Source of the DNA: Dehalococcoidia bacterium
Lineage (GTDB): Bacteria; Chloroflexota; Dehalococcoidia; Lucifugimonadales; UBA3495
Length of the DNA stretch: 54,148 nucleotides
NCBI GenBank assembly: GCA_022827095.1
Contig: JAJDTP010000003.1
Span: 1 to 54,148, forward strand
Reading direction: 5' to 3'
Both the position numbers and the translations under genes were made by a program. The notes under the pieces were generated by a model, which was given only the letters and a program-made list of their open reading frames with translations, was not told where the DNA came from and searched no databases. Below are positions 7,347 to 15,687 of the stretch, piece by piece; position 1 is the first letter of the stretch, and every line of letters starts with the position of its first letter.

Positions 7347-7371
7347 GCTATGCTGGCGGCGGAGGTTTGAG

Positions 7372-8106
7372 ATGGTTACGAAACCGCAAACCACGGGCGT
7401 TCCCCCGGTTCCGTTCACGGATGACTACGTCTGCCCCGACCCTGAACCGCGCGACATGATACAAAGCCCCACCATCAACAAGTCCGGTTACTTTGTCGCC
7501 CACCACTTTGCGGCGCGGCCGGACACGCTGGTGCGGGCGCCCTGCGTGCTGAACTTCGACCCTACCAACATGAACAATCGGGTCGAGCCGGACTTGCTGA
7601 TTGCCTTCGACGTGGAACCGGCGTCCATCCTGCCGCGCAACGGCTACATTATCTGGGAGGTGGGCAAACCTCCCGACTTCGTGATGGAAGTGGCGTCGGA
7701 GATCACCCACCGCAGGGATACCGGGTTCAAGCGTGATTTGTACGCGAGGTTGGGCATCGCCGAGTACTGGAGGGTTGACCCCACCGGCGGCGACTTCTAC
7801 GGCTACGCGATGGCCGGCGACCGCCTGGTTGACGGCGAGTACCAGGCAATTGACCTGACGACGGAAGCGGATGGGATGATATGGGGTTACAGCCCGACGC
7901 TGGACCTGTGCCCGTGCTGGCATCCGGCGTGGGACTGGGACGTTGACGACGAGACGAATCTGCGGTTCTACGACCGCAAAACGGGCCGCTACCTGTGCGA
8001 CTTTGTCCTGGTTGAGGAATCTTTGGTGGCATCGAAGGCGGCCCTCGCTGCCGCTGAAGAGCGCATCCGCCAGTTGGAAGGGCAGTCGGGTCAGCGGCGG
8101 AGCTGA
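7372..8106 (+). CDS. Uma2 family protein (DUF820, PD-(D/E)XK nuclease fold)
   Basis: 244 aa. The ATG follows GGAGG. VEPDLLIAF, PPDFVMEVAS and YARLGIAEYWRVD are the three diagnostic blocks of Uma2/DUF820, with acidic residues and a Lys-bearing helix (GFKRDLY) of a restriction-endonuclease-like core. Biological roles for the family are poorly known. The last about 40 residues (VEESLVASKAALAAAEERIRQLEG) form a short coiled coil. It sits between two CoA-transferases in the same direction, with no obvious functional link. A second Uma2 gene with the same architecture is at 37047. Confidence 0.85.
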   Translation: MVTKPQTTGVPPVPFTDDYVCPDPEPRDMIQSPTINKSGYFVAHHFAARPDTLVRAPCVLNFDPTNMNNRVEPDLLIAFDVEPASILPRNGYIIWEVGKPPDFVMEVASEITHRRDTGFKRDLYARLGIAEYWRVDPTGGDFYGYAMAGDRLVDGEYQAIDLTTEADGMIWGYSPTLDLCPCWHPAWDWDVDDETNLRFYDRKTGRYLCDFVLVEESLVASKAALAAAEERIRQLEGQSGQRRS

Positions 8107-8141
8107 CCGCAGTGTCCGACCCATCCGAGAGTTGTATCACC

Positions 8142-9494
8142 ATGTCCACCTTGCCATTGGAAGGAATCCGTGTCCTGGATTCCACTTACGTATTTGCCCT
8201 GCCCTACACCGGCGGGCAGTTGGCGGACCTGGGCGCCGAGGTCATCAAGATCGAGGGTCCGGGGCGACCGGACATAACGCGCGGTGGTGGCCTCTACGGC
8301 ACGTTCCCGGACAATGACCCGGGCGAGGACTGGTGGAACCGTCCCAGCACCTACCAACTGCTCAACCGGGGCAAGCGTTCCATGGTGCTGGACATGGCCC
8401 AGGAGGAGGGCCGGCAGATCTTCAGCGAGCTGGTCATGGTCAGCGACGTGGTGATGGAGAACTTCACCCCCCGGGTCATGCGCCGCTGGAACCTGGACTA
8501 CCCCAACCTGCGCAAGCTGCGGCCGGACATCATCATGGTGTCCAACACTGGGTACGGGCACGGCGACGGACCGTACTCGTCCTACCCGGCCCAGGCCACC
8601 ACCCAGGAGGGCACTCACGGGCACTGCTGGATCACCGGCTACCCGGGTGACGAGCCGTCCAAGGCAGGGCGCTCTTTCGTCGATTTCCTGTCCACCTGGA
8701 GCGCGATGCTGGCCATCGGCTCCGCCCTACGCTACCGCAACCGCACGGGCAAGGGCCTGTGGGTGGACATCGGCATGTACCAGGCCGGCGTGATGTTCCT
8801 GTCGGAGTACCTGATGGACGCCATCGCCAACGGGCGCGAGGGCGAGCGCATCGGCAACCGCCATCCCAACCGGGCGCCGCAGGGGGCCTATCCCGCCGCC
8901 GGCGAGGACGAGTGGATCACCCTGTCCGTGGCCGATAACGAGCAGTGGCTGGCCCTGTGCCGGCTCATGGAGCGGGACGATTTGGCAACGGACGCGCGGT
9001 TCGCCACCCTGGCCGGCCGGCAGCAGCACCACGACGAGATCGACGAGGCCATTGGGCAGTGGACGAGGCACCACGACAAGTACGAGATGATGCACACGCT
9101 GCAAGCCAAGGGCATTGCCTCCGGGCCGGTACTCAGCGGCAAGGACGTGCATTTCGACCCGCATTACAGGAGCCGCAACTTCCTGGAGCGCGTGGAGTAT
9201 CCGCCGGAGCGGGACATGGGCACCCGCATCATCATGGGCCGGCCGTACAAGCTGTCCAAGACGCCGCTGGAGGTGCGCGGCCCGGCTCCGAACTTCGGCC
9301 AGGACAACGTGCCGCTGCTGGAGTCGCTGCTGGGCAAGCCGGCCGAGCAGGTATCGGCGTGGGCCGACGCCACGGTGATCACCGAGGTCCCCACCACCGG
9401 CGAGCCGTCGCCGACGCTGGACCCCGAGGAGCTGGTCGAGCGCCGCCAGTTGGCGGAGTGGGACCCGCAGTACCGCGAACGCCTGGGCATTTGA
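8142..9494 (+). CDS. CaiB/BaiF (family III) CoA-transferase
   Basis: 450 aa from ATG 8142 (MSTLPLEGIRVLDS). A GTG at 8112 with GGAG 9 nt upstream would add ten residues. The N-terminal domain shows GIRVLD...GGQLADLGAEVIKIEGPGRPD. The catalytic Asp181 lies in GRSFVDFLSTW, followed by the family GKGLWVDIGMYQ stretch. The role is transfer of CoA between acyl-CoA and a free acid. It begins 35 nt after the Uma2 gene. It is longer and only distantly similar to the transferase at 6156, so the pair is not a recent duplication. tRNA-Met follows. Confidence 0.9.
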   Translation: MSTLPLEGIRVLDSTYVFALPYTGGQLADLGAEVIKIEGPGRPDITRGGGLYGTFPDNDPGEDWWNRPSTYQLLNRGKRSMVLDMAQEEGRQIFSELVMVSDVVMENFTPRVMRRWNLDYPNLRKLRPDIIMVSNTGYGHGDGPYSSYPAQATTQEGTHGHCWITGYPGDEPSKAGRSFVDFLSTWSAMLAIGSALRYRNRTGKGLWVDIGMYQAGVMFLSEYLMDAIANGREGERIGNRHPNRAPQGAYPAAGEDEWITLSVADNEQWLALCRLMERDDLATDARFATLAGRQQHHDEIDEAIGQWTRHHDKYEMMHTLQAKGIASGPVLSGKDVHFDPHYRSRNFLERVEYPPERDMGTRIIMGRPYKLSKTPLEVRGPAPNFGQDNVPLLESLLGKPAEQVSAWADATVITEVPTTGEPSPTLDPEELVERRQLAEWDPQYRERLGI

Positions 9495-9558
9495 CGGCTG
9501 GGCAGTCGGGGTCTAACCTGAAAGCCGGCGCGATATCGATACACGCGTCGCGCGTTCC

Positions 9559-9630
9559 GGGCCCGTAGCTCAGTGGAAGAGCATCCGACTCATAATCGGC
9601 AGGTCACAGGTTCGAACCCTGTCGGGCCCA
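9559..9630 (+). tRNA. tRNA-Met (CAT)
   Basis: Perfect acceptor stem GGGCCCG/CGGGCCC. The anticodon loop CTCATAA is closed by CCGA/TCGG and gives CAT. The T arm is CAGGTTCGAACCCTG and the discriminator is A. CCA is not encoded, unlike the other tRNAs here. The G1-C72 pair argues for an elongator tRNA. Ile-CAT (lysidine-modified) cannot be excluded. Confidence 0.92.
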
Positions 9631-9874
9631 CTTTTCAACCGCCGAACTTCAGCCGGTCAATTCGCCCGCATGGTCCAATATAACTCCGCCGATTACACCT
9701 CTTTTTCTGGCCCAAACCTATCTTAAACCATTACCAACACACGTTGGAAGTACCGGATTGCGCCCGCGGGAACACCCGGCAGCCCAACTTTGTAGTAGGA
9801 TGAAGGGCAGGCCGATTTCGTTGTGGCATTCACATCCTCTCCAGTATGAGTCCAGTCCGTGGAGGTGCGAAAAA

Positions 9875-10222
9875 ATGACCACAGCGGGAACCGGGAAATA
9901 CACCTGCACCCTAGTACAGGACTGCGCCAAACTTACCGAAGGTTAGTCTTTCGGCACAGTCAGCGCCGTGTACGCCGATTCCCAGGACCGGGTTTACGTC
10001 TTCCATCGGGCCGAGCCTCCGGTTGTTGTCTTCGGCCGGGACGGCAATTTCCTCAGTTCCTGGGGCAACGGCAATTTTGTCAGCGTTCACGGTTTATTCA
10101 TCGCCGACGACATCATCTATCTGACCGACCGAGAAGACTCCGTTACCATGAAGTACACCCTGGACGGGAAGCCACTGGAGATTCCAGGCACCCACGGGGT
10201 TTACTCCGACACCGGCACCGAA
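9875..10222 (+). pseudogene. NHL-repeat protein remnant with in-frame TAG
   Basis: ATG 9875, with GGAGGTG nearby, opens a frame reading MTTAGTGKYTCTLVQDCAKL, then TEG and a TAG at 9944-9946. The same frame continues with SFGTVSAVYADSQDRVYVFHRAEPPVVVFGRDGNFLSSWG, which is clear NHL/beta-propeller sequence. The stop sits where NHL relatives of this type normally have Trp (EGWS). The propeller similarity ends at GVYSDTG, after about 115 codons, so most of the protein is missing. The frame then runs without a stop into the flavin monooxygenase. A TAG nonsense mutation plus a 3' deletion is the simplest reading. Confidence 0.7.
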
Positions 10223-10258
10223 GAGATTGGCACGGAGTCAAGAGTAAGAAGCGTGTCC

Positions 10259-11359
10259 ATGCAAATCGGTATGTTCTATCAGATGCAGGTTCCCAGGCCG
10301 TCATCCCGTTCCTACGAGGCTGACCGGTTTCTGGAAATGCTTGACCAAGTGGCCTACGCTGAAGAGATGGGCCTGAGCAGCGTCTGGATGGCCGACCACC
10401 AGTTCCGTACCGAGTGGTCCCACTCCAGCGCCCCCGACGTAACTCTTGGCGCACTGAGCCAGCGCACCAGCCGGATGCGTCTGGGTATCGCCGTGGTGGT
10501 GCCCCCGGTGCAGCACCCTCTCCACATCGCGGCCCGCACCGCCACCCTGGACGTTCTCAGCAAGGGAAGGGTTGACCTGGGCGTGGGCCGCTCCGGCTAC
10601 CCCTACCAGATGGCCGCTTTCGGTACGGACCTGGAAGACGCCACCGGAATGGTGGACGAGGCCCTGGAAATCATCCCGCGGGCATGGACCGAGGGAGAGT
10701 TCACCTACCAAGGCAACCACTATAAGATTCCCTTGCGCGAGGTCCACCCCAAGCCGGTCCAGCACCCCCACCCGCCCATCTGGCTAGGTTGCAGCCAGGA
10801 AGACACGTTCAGGAAGGCGGGACTCATGGGCTTGGGCTGCCTGGCAATGGCCGGCGGCGGGGCTACAGGACTGGCTCCTCTCGTGCAAGCCTACCGGGAC
10901 GGCATCCGGAACGCCAGTCCGACTACCGGGGTTGTCCACAACCGCGTCTCTGTAAGCACCGTGGCCATCTGCGGGGAGTCGCGCAAGAAGGTGCAGGAAC
11001 GCTCCGCTGAATTGATCGACTGGTACCGCCATCAGCAGGCCCTCCGGGACGTCCGCGTGTGGAGCGAACAGGACCCGTCCCGCGTTCCCGAAGACTACCA
11101 GTGGCACTACACCCGCTCGACCGCGACCGACTCTCCAAAGCGCGAGGAAACATCATCCCTCGACCAGATAAGGAGTGGACGCTACTGCATCGGCGACCCC
11201 GACGACTGTATCCGCTACCTGGAAGCCTATGCCGAGGCGGGCGTGGATGAGGTCATGCCCCTGTTTCAGGTGGGCGGCATATCCCATGAGGAAGTGATGG
11301 ATACGCTGCGTCTCTTCGGCAAGCACGTCATCCCCCACTTCAATGCGAAGGCTAGTTAG
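10259..11359 (+). CDS. LLM-class flavin-dependent oxidoreductase
   Basis: 366 aa from ATG 10259 (MQIGMFYQMQVPRP), the usual N-terminus of the family. A GTG at 9968 would add 97 residues of NHL remnant in frame. The luciferase-like TIM barrel is shown by EEMGLSSVWMADHQF, MRLGIAVVVPPVQHPLHIAARTATLDVLSKGRVDLGVGRSG and VHPKPVQHPHPPIWLG. These enzymes use FMNH2 or F420 to oxidise or reduce organic substrates. Only a weak SD (AAGAAG) precedes the ATG, so expression may depend on translation or transcription of the remnant upstream. Such genes are reported to be expanded in SAR202 genomes. The substrate is unknown. Confidence 0.9.
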   Translation: MQIGMFYQMQVPRPSSRSYEADRFLEMLDQVAYAEEMGLSSVWMADHQFRTEWSHSSAPDVTLGALSQRTSRMRLGIAVVVPPVQHPLHIAARTATLDVLSKGRVDLGVGRSGYPYQMAAFGTDLEDATGMVDEALEIIPRAWTEGEFTYQGNHYKIPLREVHPKPVQHPHPPIWLGCSQEDTFRKAGLMGLGCLAMAGGGATGLAPLVQAYRDGIRNASPTTGVVHNRVSVSTVAICGESRKKVQERSAELIDWYRHQQALRDVRVWSEQDPSRVPEDYQWHYTRSTATDSPKREETSSLDQIRSGRYCIGDPDDCIRYLEAYAEAGVDEVMPLFQVGGISHEEVMDTLRLFGKHVIPHFNAKAS

Positions 11360-11775
11360 TCCTCCGGTAGCCCTGCAAGATAGATGGTCCCATTCCCTGC
11401 TCTGCCGTCAGCTTGCCAGACCACCTGACAGGACACACAACATCGTCCTCGGAATTCTCAATGTGTGTTGGTTATACGCCAATCAGCCCTCGTCATTCCG
11501 GCGAAACCGGGAATCCGGGAGCCTCGGCAGATACAATTCTCCCGCGGCGGAGGCCCTTAGATTCCCACGAAAGCGGGGGCGTGCCTGCAATACCAACAAA
11601 TGCTGTGAATACCAGATCTCCTAACCACATCTCAAAAACGGTTCGGCCTATCGTCAAAATAGGCCCACCGAGATGGAATCGTCATAGCAGTACCTCCCAA
11701 CTAAAAGTTCGCAATACGGTACACTTAGGCCCACTTTTTGATTGTCTGGCAGCGGAATAAAGGCGAGGCGTACTC
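11360..11775. other. Gene-free region with a degenerate REP-like palindrome
   Basis: No supported gene. At 11493-11518 GTCATTCCGGCGAAACCGGGAATCCG is an imperfect, reverse-oriented copy of the REP-like hairpins at 429 and 34545, and ATTCCCACGAAAGCGGGGG at 11561-11579 looks like a further decayed copy. A TACACT hexamer at 11720-11725 may be part of the promoter for the DUF429 gene. Confidence 0.5.
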
Positions 11776-12690
11776 ATGAAAGAAGCGTTTGTGGGGTTCG
11801 ATTCTGCTTGGGGTGTGAATACTATCGGGGGGATAGCTTATGCTGTTTTCCAAGACAACGTTCTTGTAAAGGCGCCCGCTCCGCGCGTTGCTGATGTCGC
11901 CGACGCTGCTGAAATCATCAAAATCCTTCAACGAGAATGTGACGACGTGCTGGTTGCGATCGACCAGCCGATTGTGGTTCCCAACGACATAGGCAGTCGC
12001 CCTGTGGACGACGCCGTCGATTCGTTGATGCAACACCTGAATAGTGGTGCTCTAAAAGCCAACCGAACCGAAAAGAAAAAGGAAACCAAAACGCAGCGGG
12101 GATACGATAACGTGTACCTGCTCGGGGACAAAGCTCCCATCTGGAAATTCATGAGCAAAATAGGGCCTTGTGGATATTTTGGCAAGACCGACACTGACGA
12201 CAAGCGTGCTTTCGTGGACTTTCAGGCGGCTCGGACTCCATCGGAAAATACACACGTGATCGAGGTTTATCCAGCACTGGCCTTGGCAGCACTCAGTCCG
12301 ACATTCATGTGTCGCGGGTCTGCGGCGAGACATAACCCTGGCCATCGGTACTGGCAGGGGAGGGTCAAGTTCTCTTTGGAAGACTGGAAGCTCGTGTGCG
12401 AGATAGTTCATTGTGTTTCAGTCGATCACAACCTTGTAGCACTCTCGCAGTGGGCGACGGAGATGATTGATCCATGGGATTCACCCGCAAGGCCCAGAAA
12501 GCGTCACCAAGACAAACTAGACGCCGCGATCTGCCTGATAATTGCAGTGCAATGGAGGCGTGTTCAAGATAGGTCCCAGTTGCTTGCAATCGGAGACCTC
12601 GATCAAGGCTACATGGTAACGCCGGTGTCCGATGCAACACGACAAATCCTTGAAACAGCTTGCAGAGATCTAGATGTCGATTTCACGTAA
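11776..12690 (+). CDS. DUF429 family protein (predicted RNase H-like nuclease)
   Basis: 304 aa. GFDSAWGVNTIGGIAYAV near the N-terminus provides the first acidic residue of an RNase H-like core. VLVAIDQPIVVPN, THVIEVYPALALAAL and HQDKLDAAICLIIAVQWRR carry the further conserved Asp/Glu positions of DUF429. Nuclease activity is predicted for the family by fold, not established. Codon and base use are noticeably less GC-rich than in neighbouring genes, suggesting relatively recent acquisition together with the HigA gene 74 nt downstream. A GAGG stretch precedes the ATG. Confidence 0.8.
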   Translation: MKEAFVGFDSAWGVNTIGGIAYAVFQDNVLVKAPAPRVADVADAAEIIKILQRECDDVLVAIDQPIVVPNDIGSRPVDDAVDSLMQHLNSGALKANRTEKKKETKTQRGYDNVYLLGDKAPIWKFMSKIGPCGYFGKTDTDDKRAFVDFQAARTPSENTHVIEVYPALALAALSPTFMCRGSAARHNPGHRYWQGRVKFSLEDWKLVCEIVHCVSVDHNLVALSQWATEMIDPWDSPARPRKRHQDKLDAAICLIIAVQWRRVQDRSQLLAIGDLDQGYMVTPVSDATRQILETACRDLDVDFT

Positions 12691-12764
12691 CCTCGAGGAA
12701 TCTGAAGAATCCGTTGTCAAACCCAGCAGTTCAATTTAGCGCGAGGCGACGGTAAGCGATTATC

Positions 12765-13094
12765 ATGTTTGATCAGACGGCGCATACTTACGAACGGTTG
12801 CTGTCCATTCATCCGGGGGAGATACTTGATAAAGAATTTCTTCGACCTATGAACGTCAGCCAGTACCGTCTGGCAATGGCCATTGGCGTTGACGCACGTC
12901 GCATCCACGCCATCGTCCACGGTGAGCGTTCGATCACGGCTGAAACGGCCCTTCTATTCTCGCGCTTCTTTGGGAACTCCGCCGGGTTCTGGATGGGATT
13001 GCAAAGCCAATACGATTTGGAAACAGCCGAAGACCGTCTGGCCGACAATCTGAATGCGGTGGTCACTCACTCTTCAGCCGGGGGCGTAGAATAG
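12765..13094 (+). CDS. HigA-family antitoxin-like HTH protein (orphan)
   Basis: 109 aa. HPGEILDKEFLRPMNVSQYRLAMAIGVDARRIHAIVHGERSITAETALLFSRFFGNSAGFWMGLQSQYDLE is a textbook HigA/VapI helix-turn-helix antitoxin. HigA normally follows a HigB toxin of about 90-100 aa. Here only 74 nt separate it from the DUF429 gene, and no HigB-like frame is present on either strand nearby. It may be an orphan repressor, or it may partner the DUF429 protein (speculative). No clear SD is seen. Confidence 0.85.
   Translation: MFDQTAHTYERLLSIHPGEILDKEFLRPMNVSQYRLAMAIGVDARRIHAIVHGERSITAETALLFSRFFGNSAGFWMGLQSQYDLETAEDRLADNLNAVVTHSSAGGVE
13087..13092 (+). promoter_or_regulatory. -10 element for a leaderless Eis-type gene
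   Basis: TAGAAT at 13087-13092, inside the end of the higA frame, lies exactly 6 nt before the ATG at 13099, so the predicted transcript starts on the A of the ATG. No Shine-Dalgarno is present. Confidence 0.45.
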
Positions 13095-13098
13095 CTCG

Positions 13099-14289
13099 AT
13101 GCTGGAACTGAGAAACATCACCCCCGACGAGTTTGAGCGGTGGATGAGCACGGAGTCGCGGGCGCATGGCAACCGCCTGAACCACGACCCCGAGCATCTG
13201 CGGCCCCGCTTTGACCTGAGCCGTTCCATCGCGGTGTTCGAGGATGGGCAGATCGTCGGCGGATGCCACTCCCACCTGCTGGAGATGTCGATACCCGGAG
13301 GCGCTTCGGCGGTGGCCGGGGTGTCCAACGTGGAGGTGCAGCCCACCCACACCCGGCGGGGCATCATGACCCGGATGATGCGCCATCAGATCGACGGCAT
13401 CCACGAGCGCGGCGAGCCCTTGGCCGCCCTGTTTGCCACCGAGAGCGGCATTTACGGGCGTTTCGGCTACGGCATCGGCGCGGTGCACGAGCAGTGGTCC
13501 ATCGAAAAACGCCACAGCGCCTACGACCGCCGATTTGATAGTCCCGGCCGCCTGGAATTCGTGGCGCCCGCGGACATCGTGAAGACGCTGCCGGAGGTGT
13601 CCCGTCGCGGCACCCAGGGCCGGTCCGCCGTGTTCCAGCGCGCCATGCACCACTGGGAGGACGCGGCCAATGATCCCATCCACTCCCAGGGCGGGTCCGG
13701 CGGCGTGTTCTACGTGGCCTACGTGGAGGACGGGCGCATCGACGGCTACGCCTCCTACCGCACCCAGCGGCCCACGGTGACGGTCAACGAGTTGGTGGCG
13801 ACCACCCGCGAGGCGTCCGCTGCACTATGGCGGTTCTGCTTCGATCTGGACTTATACGAACGAACCGAGGCCGCGCGGCGACCCACCGACGATCCGCTTC
13901 CCTGGATGCTGGCCGACCCGCGCCGACTCCAGCGCTCCACTCGCGACGGCTTGTGGGTTCGGGTGGTCGACGCCCGCGCCGCGTTGGAGCAACGGACCTA
14001 CGCCGCCAGCGACCGCCTGGTGCTGGAAATTCGCGACGACTTCTGCGATTGGAACCGGGGATGCTGGAGTGTCGAGATGTCGCCGGAGGGCGGCAACTGC
14101 CGGCCGGTCACCGGCGGCGCGGACCTGGCGATCTCTGTGTCCGCTCTCGCTTCCGTGTACCTGGGCGCGGCCAGTTTCAGCACCCTGCAGCAGGCCGGCC
14201 TGGTGGACGAGGAGACCTCGGGGGCGGTGCAGCGGGCGGACCGGGCGTTCGCCGTGGCTCTGAAGCCGTGGACGCCCTACAACTTTTGA
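13099..14289 (+). CDS. Eis-family GNAT N-acetyltransferase
   Basis: 396 aa, the usual length for Eis proteins. The first GNAT domain contains VAGVSNVEVQPTHTRRGIMTRMMRHQ, the acetyl-CoA-binding V-x-V...RR-G-I/L motif. ALFATESGIYGRFGYGIGAV is the conserved Eis signature. A second degenerate GNAT lobe and a C-terminal sterol-carrier-like domain (VLEIRDDFCDWNRGCWSVEMS... ADLAISVSALASVYLGAASFSTLQQAG) follow. The chain ends with Phe, whose carboxylate is catalytic in Eis. The family acetylates amines such as aminoglycosides or lysines. The gene probably starts a leaderless mRNA. Confidence 0.9.
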   Translation: MLELRNITPDEFERWMSTESRAHGNRLNHDPEHLRPRFDLSRSIAVFEDGQIVGGCHSHLLEMSIPGGASAVAGVSNVEVQPTHTRRGIMTRMMRHQIDGIHERGEPLAALFATESGIYGRFGYGIGAVHEQWSIEKRHSAYDRRFDSPGRLEFVAPADIVKTLPEVSRRGTQGRSAVFQRAMHHWEDAANDPIHSQGGSGGVFYVAYVEDGRIDGYASYRTQRPTVTVNELVATTREASAALWRFCFDLDLYERTEAARRPTDDPLPWMLADPRRLQRSTRDGLWVRVVDARAALEQRTYAASDRLVLEIRDDFCDWNRGCWSVEMSPEGGNCRPVTGGADLAISVSALASVYLGAASFSTLQQAGLVDEETSGAVQRADRAFAVALKPWTPYNF

Positions 14290-14342
14290 CCCCACCTTGC
14301 CCAAGTGTCATTGCGGGGACAGGCGAGCCGGTAGGAGGAGTT

Positions 14343-14777
14343 ATGGAGAATCAGCTGCGGAACGCTCCTATCAGGACCAGGACTCTCGAGGGAACGCTGG
14401 CAAGAATTGGGGTGGTGTCGCTGTTGGTGCTGCTGGCGTTGCCGGTGTTTTACCTGGGGCTATTGGGAATCTACGCACTGTTCTGGCTAGGTGATGCCAT
14501 CTCACCAAGTTCAGTTCTGCTTTCAGTTCCGATTATTCTGACGCCGGTCTTTGTGGTGTTGAGTGCGCTTGGAACGCTCCTATCCTTCCGATATGTGCCG
14601 ATGACTGTGGCCGCGCTGGCGGTGTTTTATCTTGGCTGGGCTTTCACCATTTATCCGTTCCCCGATCTTTTGCCGAGTCCGCTCTTCTACTGGGACCAAG
14701 TAACCATGTTTGTCATTCTATGCCTGAATCTGGCGTGGATAGTTTGGGCGCTTCGTAGGCGCCTGGCACTCAGGTGA
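14343..14777 (+). CDS. Four-helix membrane protein of unknown function
   Basis: 144 aa. ATG 14343 follows AGGAGGAG (14333-14340). Four hydrophobic segments can be seen: IGVVSLLVLLALPVFYLGLLGIYAL, VLLSVPIILTPVFVVLSALGTLL, MTVAALAVFYLGWAFTIYPF and VTMFVILCLNLAWIVWAL, each flanked by charged or polar turns. There are no recognisable catalytic or transport motifs. It starts 53 nt after the Eis-type gene in the same direction. Base composition is lower in GC than its neighbours. I do not recognise the family. Confidence 0.7.
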   Translation: MENQLRNAPIRTRTLEGTLARIGVVSLLVLLALPVFYLGLLGIYALFWLGDAISPSSVLLSVPIILTPVFVVLSALGTLLSFRYVPMTVAALAVFYLGWAFTIYPFPDLLPSPLFYWDQVTMFVILCLNLAWIVWALRRRLALR

Positions 14778-14895
14778 TTGGTCAACACCCGTACCTGCTT
14801 GTCCTTTGCGCCTCTGCGCCTTTGCGTTAACTCATGGCGCAGCCGCATGGATTGGCGGTAATCTTGAGCGAGAAATTTCAACGAGGTGAATGGCC

Positions 14896-15654
14896 ATGGG
14901 ACGAATGGACGGCAAGGTTGCCCTGATCAGCGGCGGCGCGCGCGGGATGGGCGCCACCGAAGCCCAGCTGTTCGCCCGCGAGGGTGCGGCAGTGGTCATC
15001 GGCGACGTCCTGGACGAGGAGGGCGAAGCGACCGCCGCGTCGATTGCAGCCGAAGGTGGCCGCTGCCGGTTTGTTCACCTGGACGTGACCCAGGCAGCGG
15101 ATTGGGAGGCCGCCGTGACCGAAGCGGTCTCGCGGTTCGGCAGCCTCGACGTGCTGGTGAACAACGCGGGCATCGGCAGCAGTTCGTTCCAGATCCACGA
15201 GGAACCGGTGGAACTCTGGGACCGCACCATCGACGTGAACCTGAAGGGCGTGTTCCTGGGCACTCGCACGGCCGTGCCCGCCATGCTGGAGGCCGGTGGC
15301 GGCTCCATCATCAACATCTCCTCGCAACTTGGCATCGTGGGCGTGCCGTACAACGGTTCCGCCTACCAGACCTCCAAGGGCGGCGTGCGCATCTTCACCA
15401 AGGCCGCCGCGCTGCAGTATGCCGACCGGGGCATCAGGGTGAACTCGGTGCATCCGGGCCCGATAGTCACCGAGATGACCAGGGCGGGCCGAGACGACCC
15501 AGAGCGCCTGTCGATAATGCTTGCCCGCATCCCCATGGGCCGCTACGGCGAACCCGAGGAGGTCGCCAACGCGGTGCTCTACTTGGCGTCTGACGAGTCG
15601 TCCTTCGTCACGGGCAGTGAGGTGGTTGTGGACGGCGGCTGGACGGCCCAGTAG
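14896..15654 (+). CDS. SDR family oxidoreductase
   Basis: 252 aa from ATG 14896, 7 nt after GAGGTG. The ATG at 14890 is too close to that SD. MDGKVALISGGARGMGATEAQ holds the TGxxxGxG-type cofactor loop (SGGARGMG), NNAGI the NNAG motif, and SSQLGIVGVPYNGSAYQTSKGG the catalytic Ser-Tyr-Lys. VHPGPIVTEMT and FVTGSEVVVDGGWTAQ are the standard C-terminal blocks. Asp39 in VIGDV suggests NAD(H) preference. This is a classical 3-ketoacyl-ACP-reductase-like or hydroxysteroid-dehydrogenase-like enzyme of unknown substrate. It converges on the flavin oxidoreductase across a tandem 18-bp duplication. Confidence 0.92.
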   Translation: MGRMDGKVALISGGARGMGATEAQLFAREGAAVVIGDVLDEEGEATAASIAAEGGRCRFVHLDVTQAADWEAAVTEAVSRFGSLDVLVNNAGIGSSSFQIHEEPVELWDRTIDVNLKGVFLGTRTAVPAMLEAGGGSIINISSQLGIVGVPYNGSAYQTSKGGVRIFTKAAALQYADRGIRVNSVHPGPIVTEMTRAGRDDPERLSIMLARIPMGRYGEPEEVANAVLYLASDESSFVTGSEVVVDGGWTAQ

Positions 15655-15687
15655 ATCAGGGACGATCGATAGATCAGGGACGATCGA
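15652..15687. repeat. Perfect 18-bp tandem duplication at convergent stops
   Basis: TAGATCAGGGACGATCGA is repeated exactly twice (15652-15669 and 15670-15687). The first copy begins with the stop codon of the SDR gene. The second contains the stop of the minus-strand flavin oxidoreductase (15674-15676). Each unit holds the palindrome CGATCG. Confidence 0.9.

Noticed and set aside
9968-11359. 463-aa NHL-monooxygenase fusion as the main gene model
   Set aside because: The first 97 residues belong to a truncated NHL gene that is interrupted by TAG upstream. The conserved monooxygenase N-terminus starts at ATG 10259. Kept only as an alternative.
12691-13094. Complete HigBA toxin-antitoxin locus
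   Set aside because: No HigB-like frame exists on either side of the HigA gene, so only an orphan antitoxin-like regulator can be claimed.
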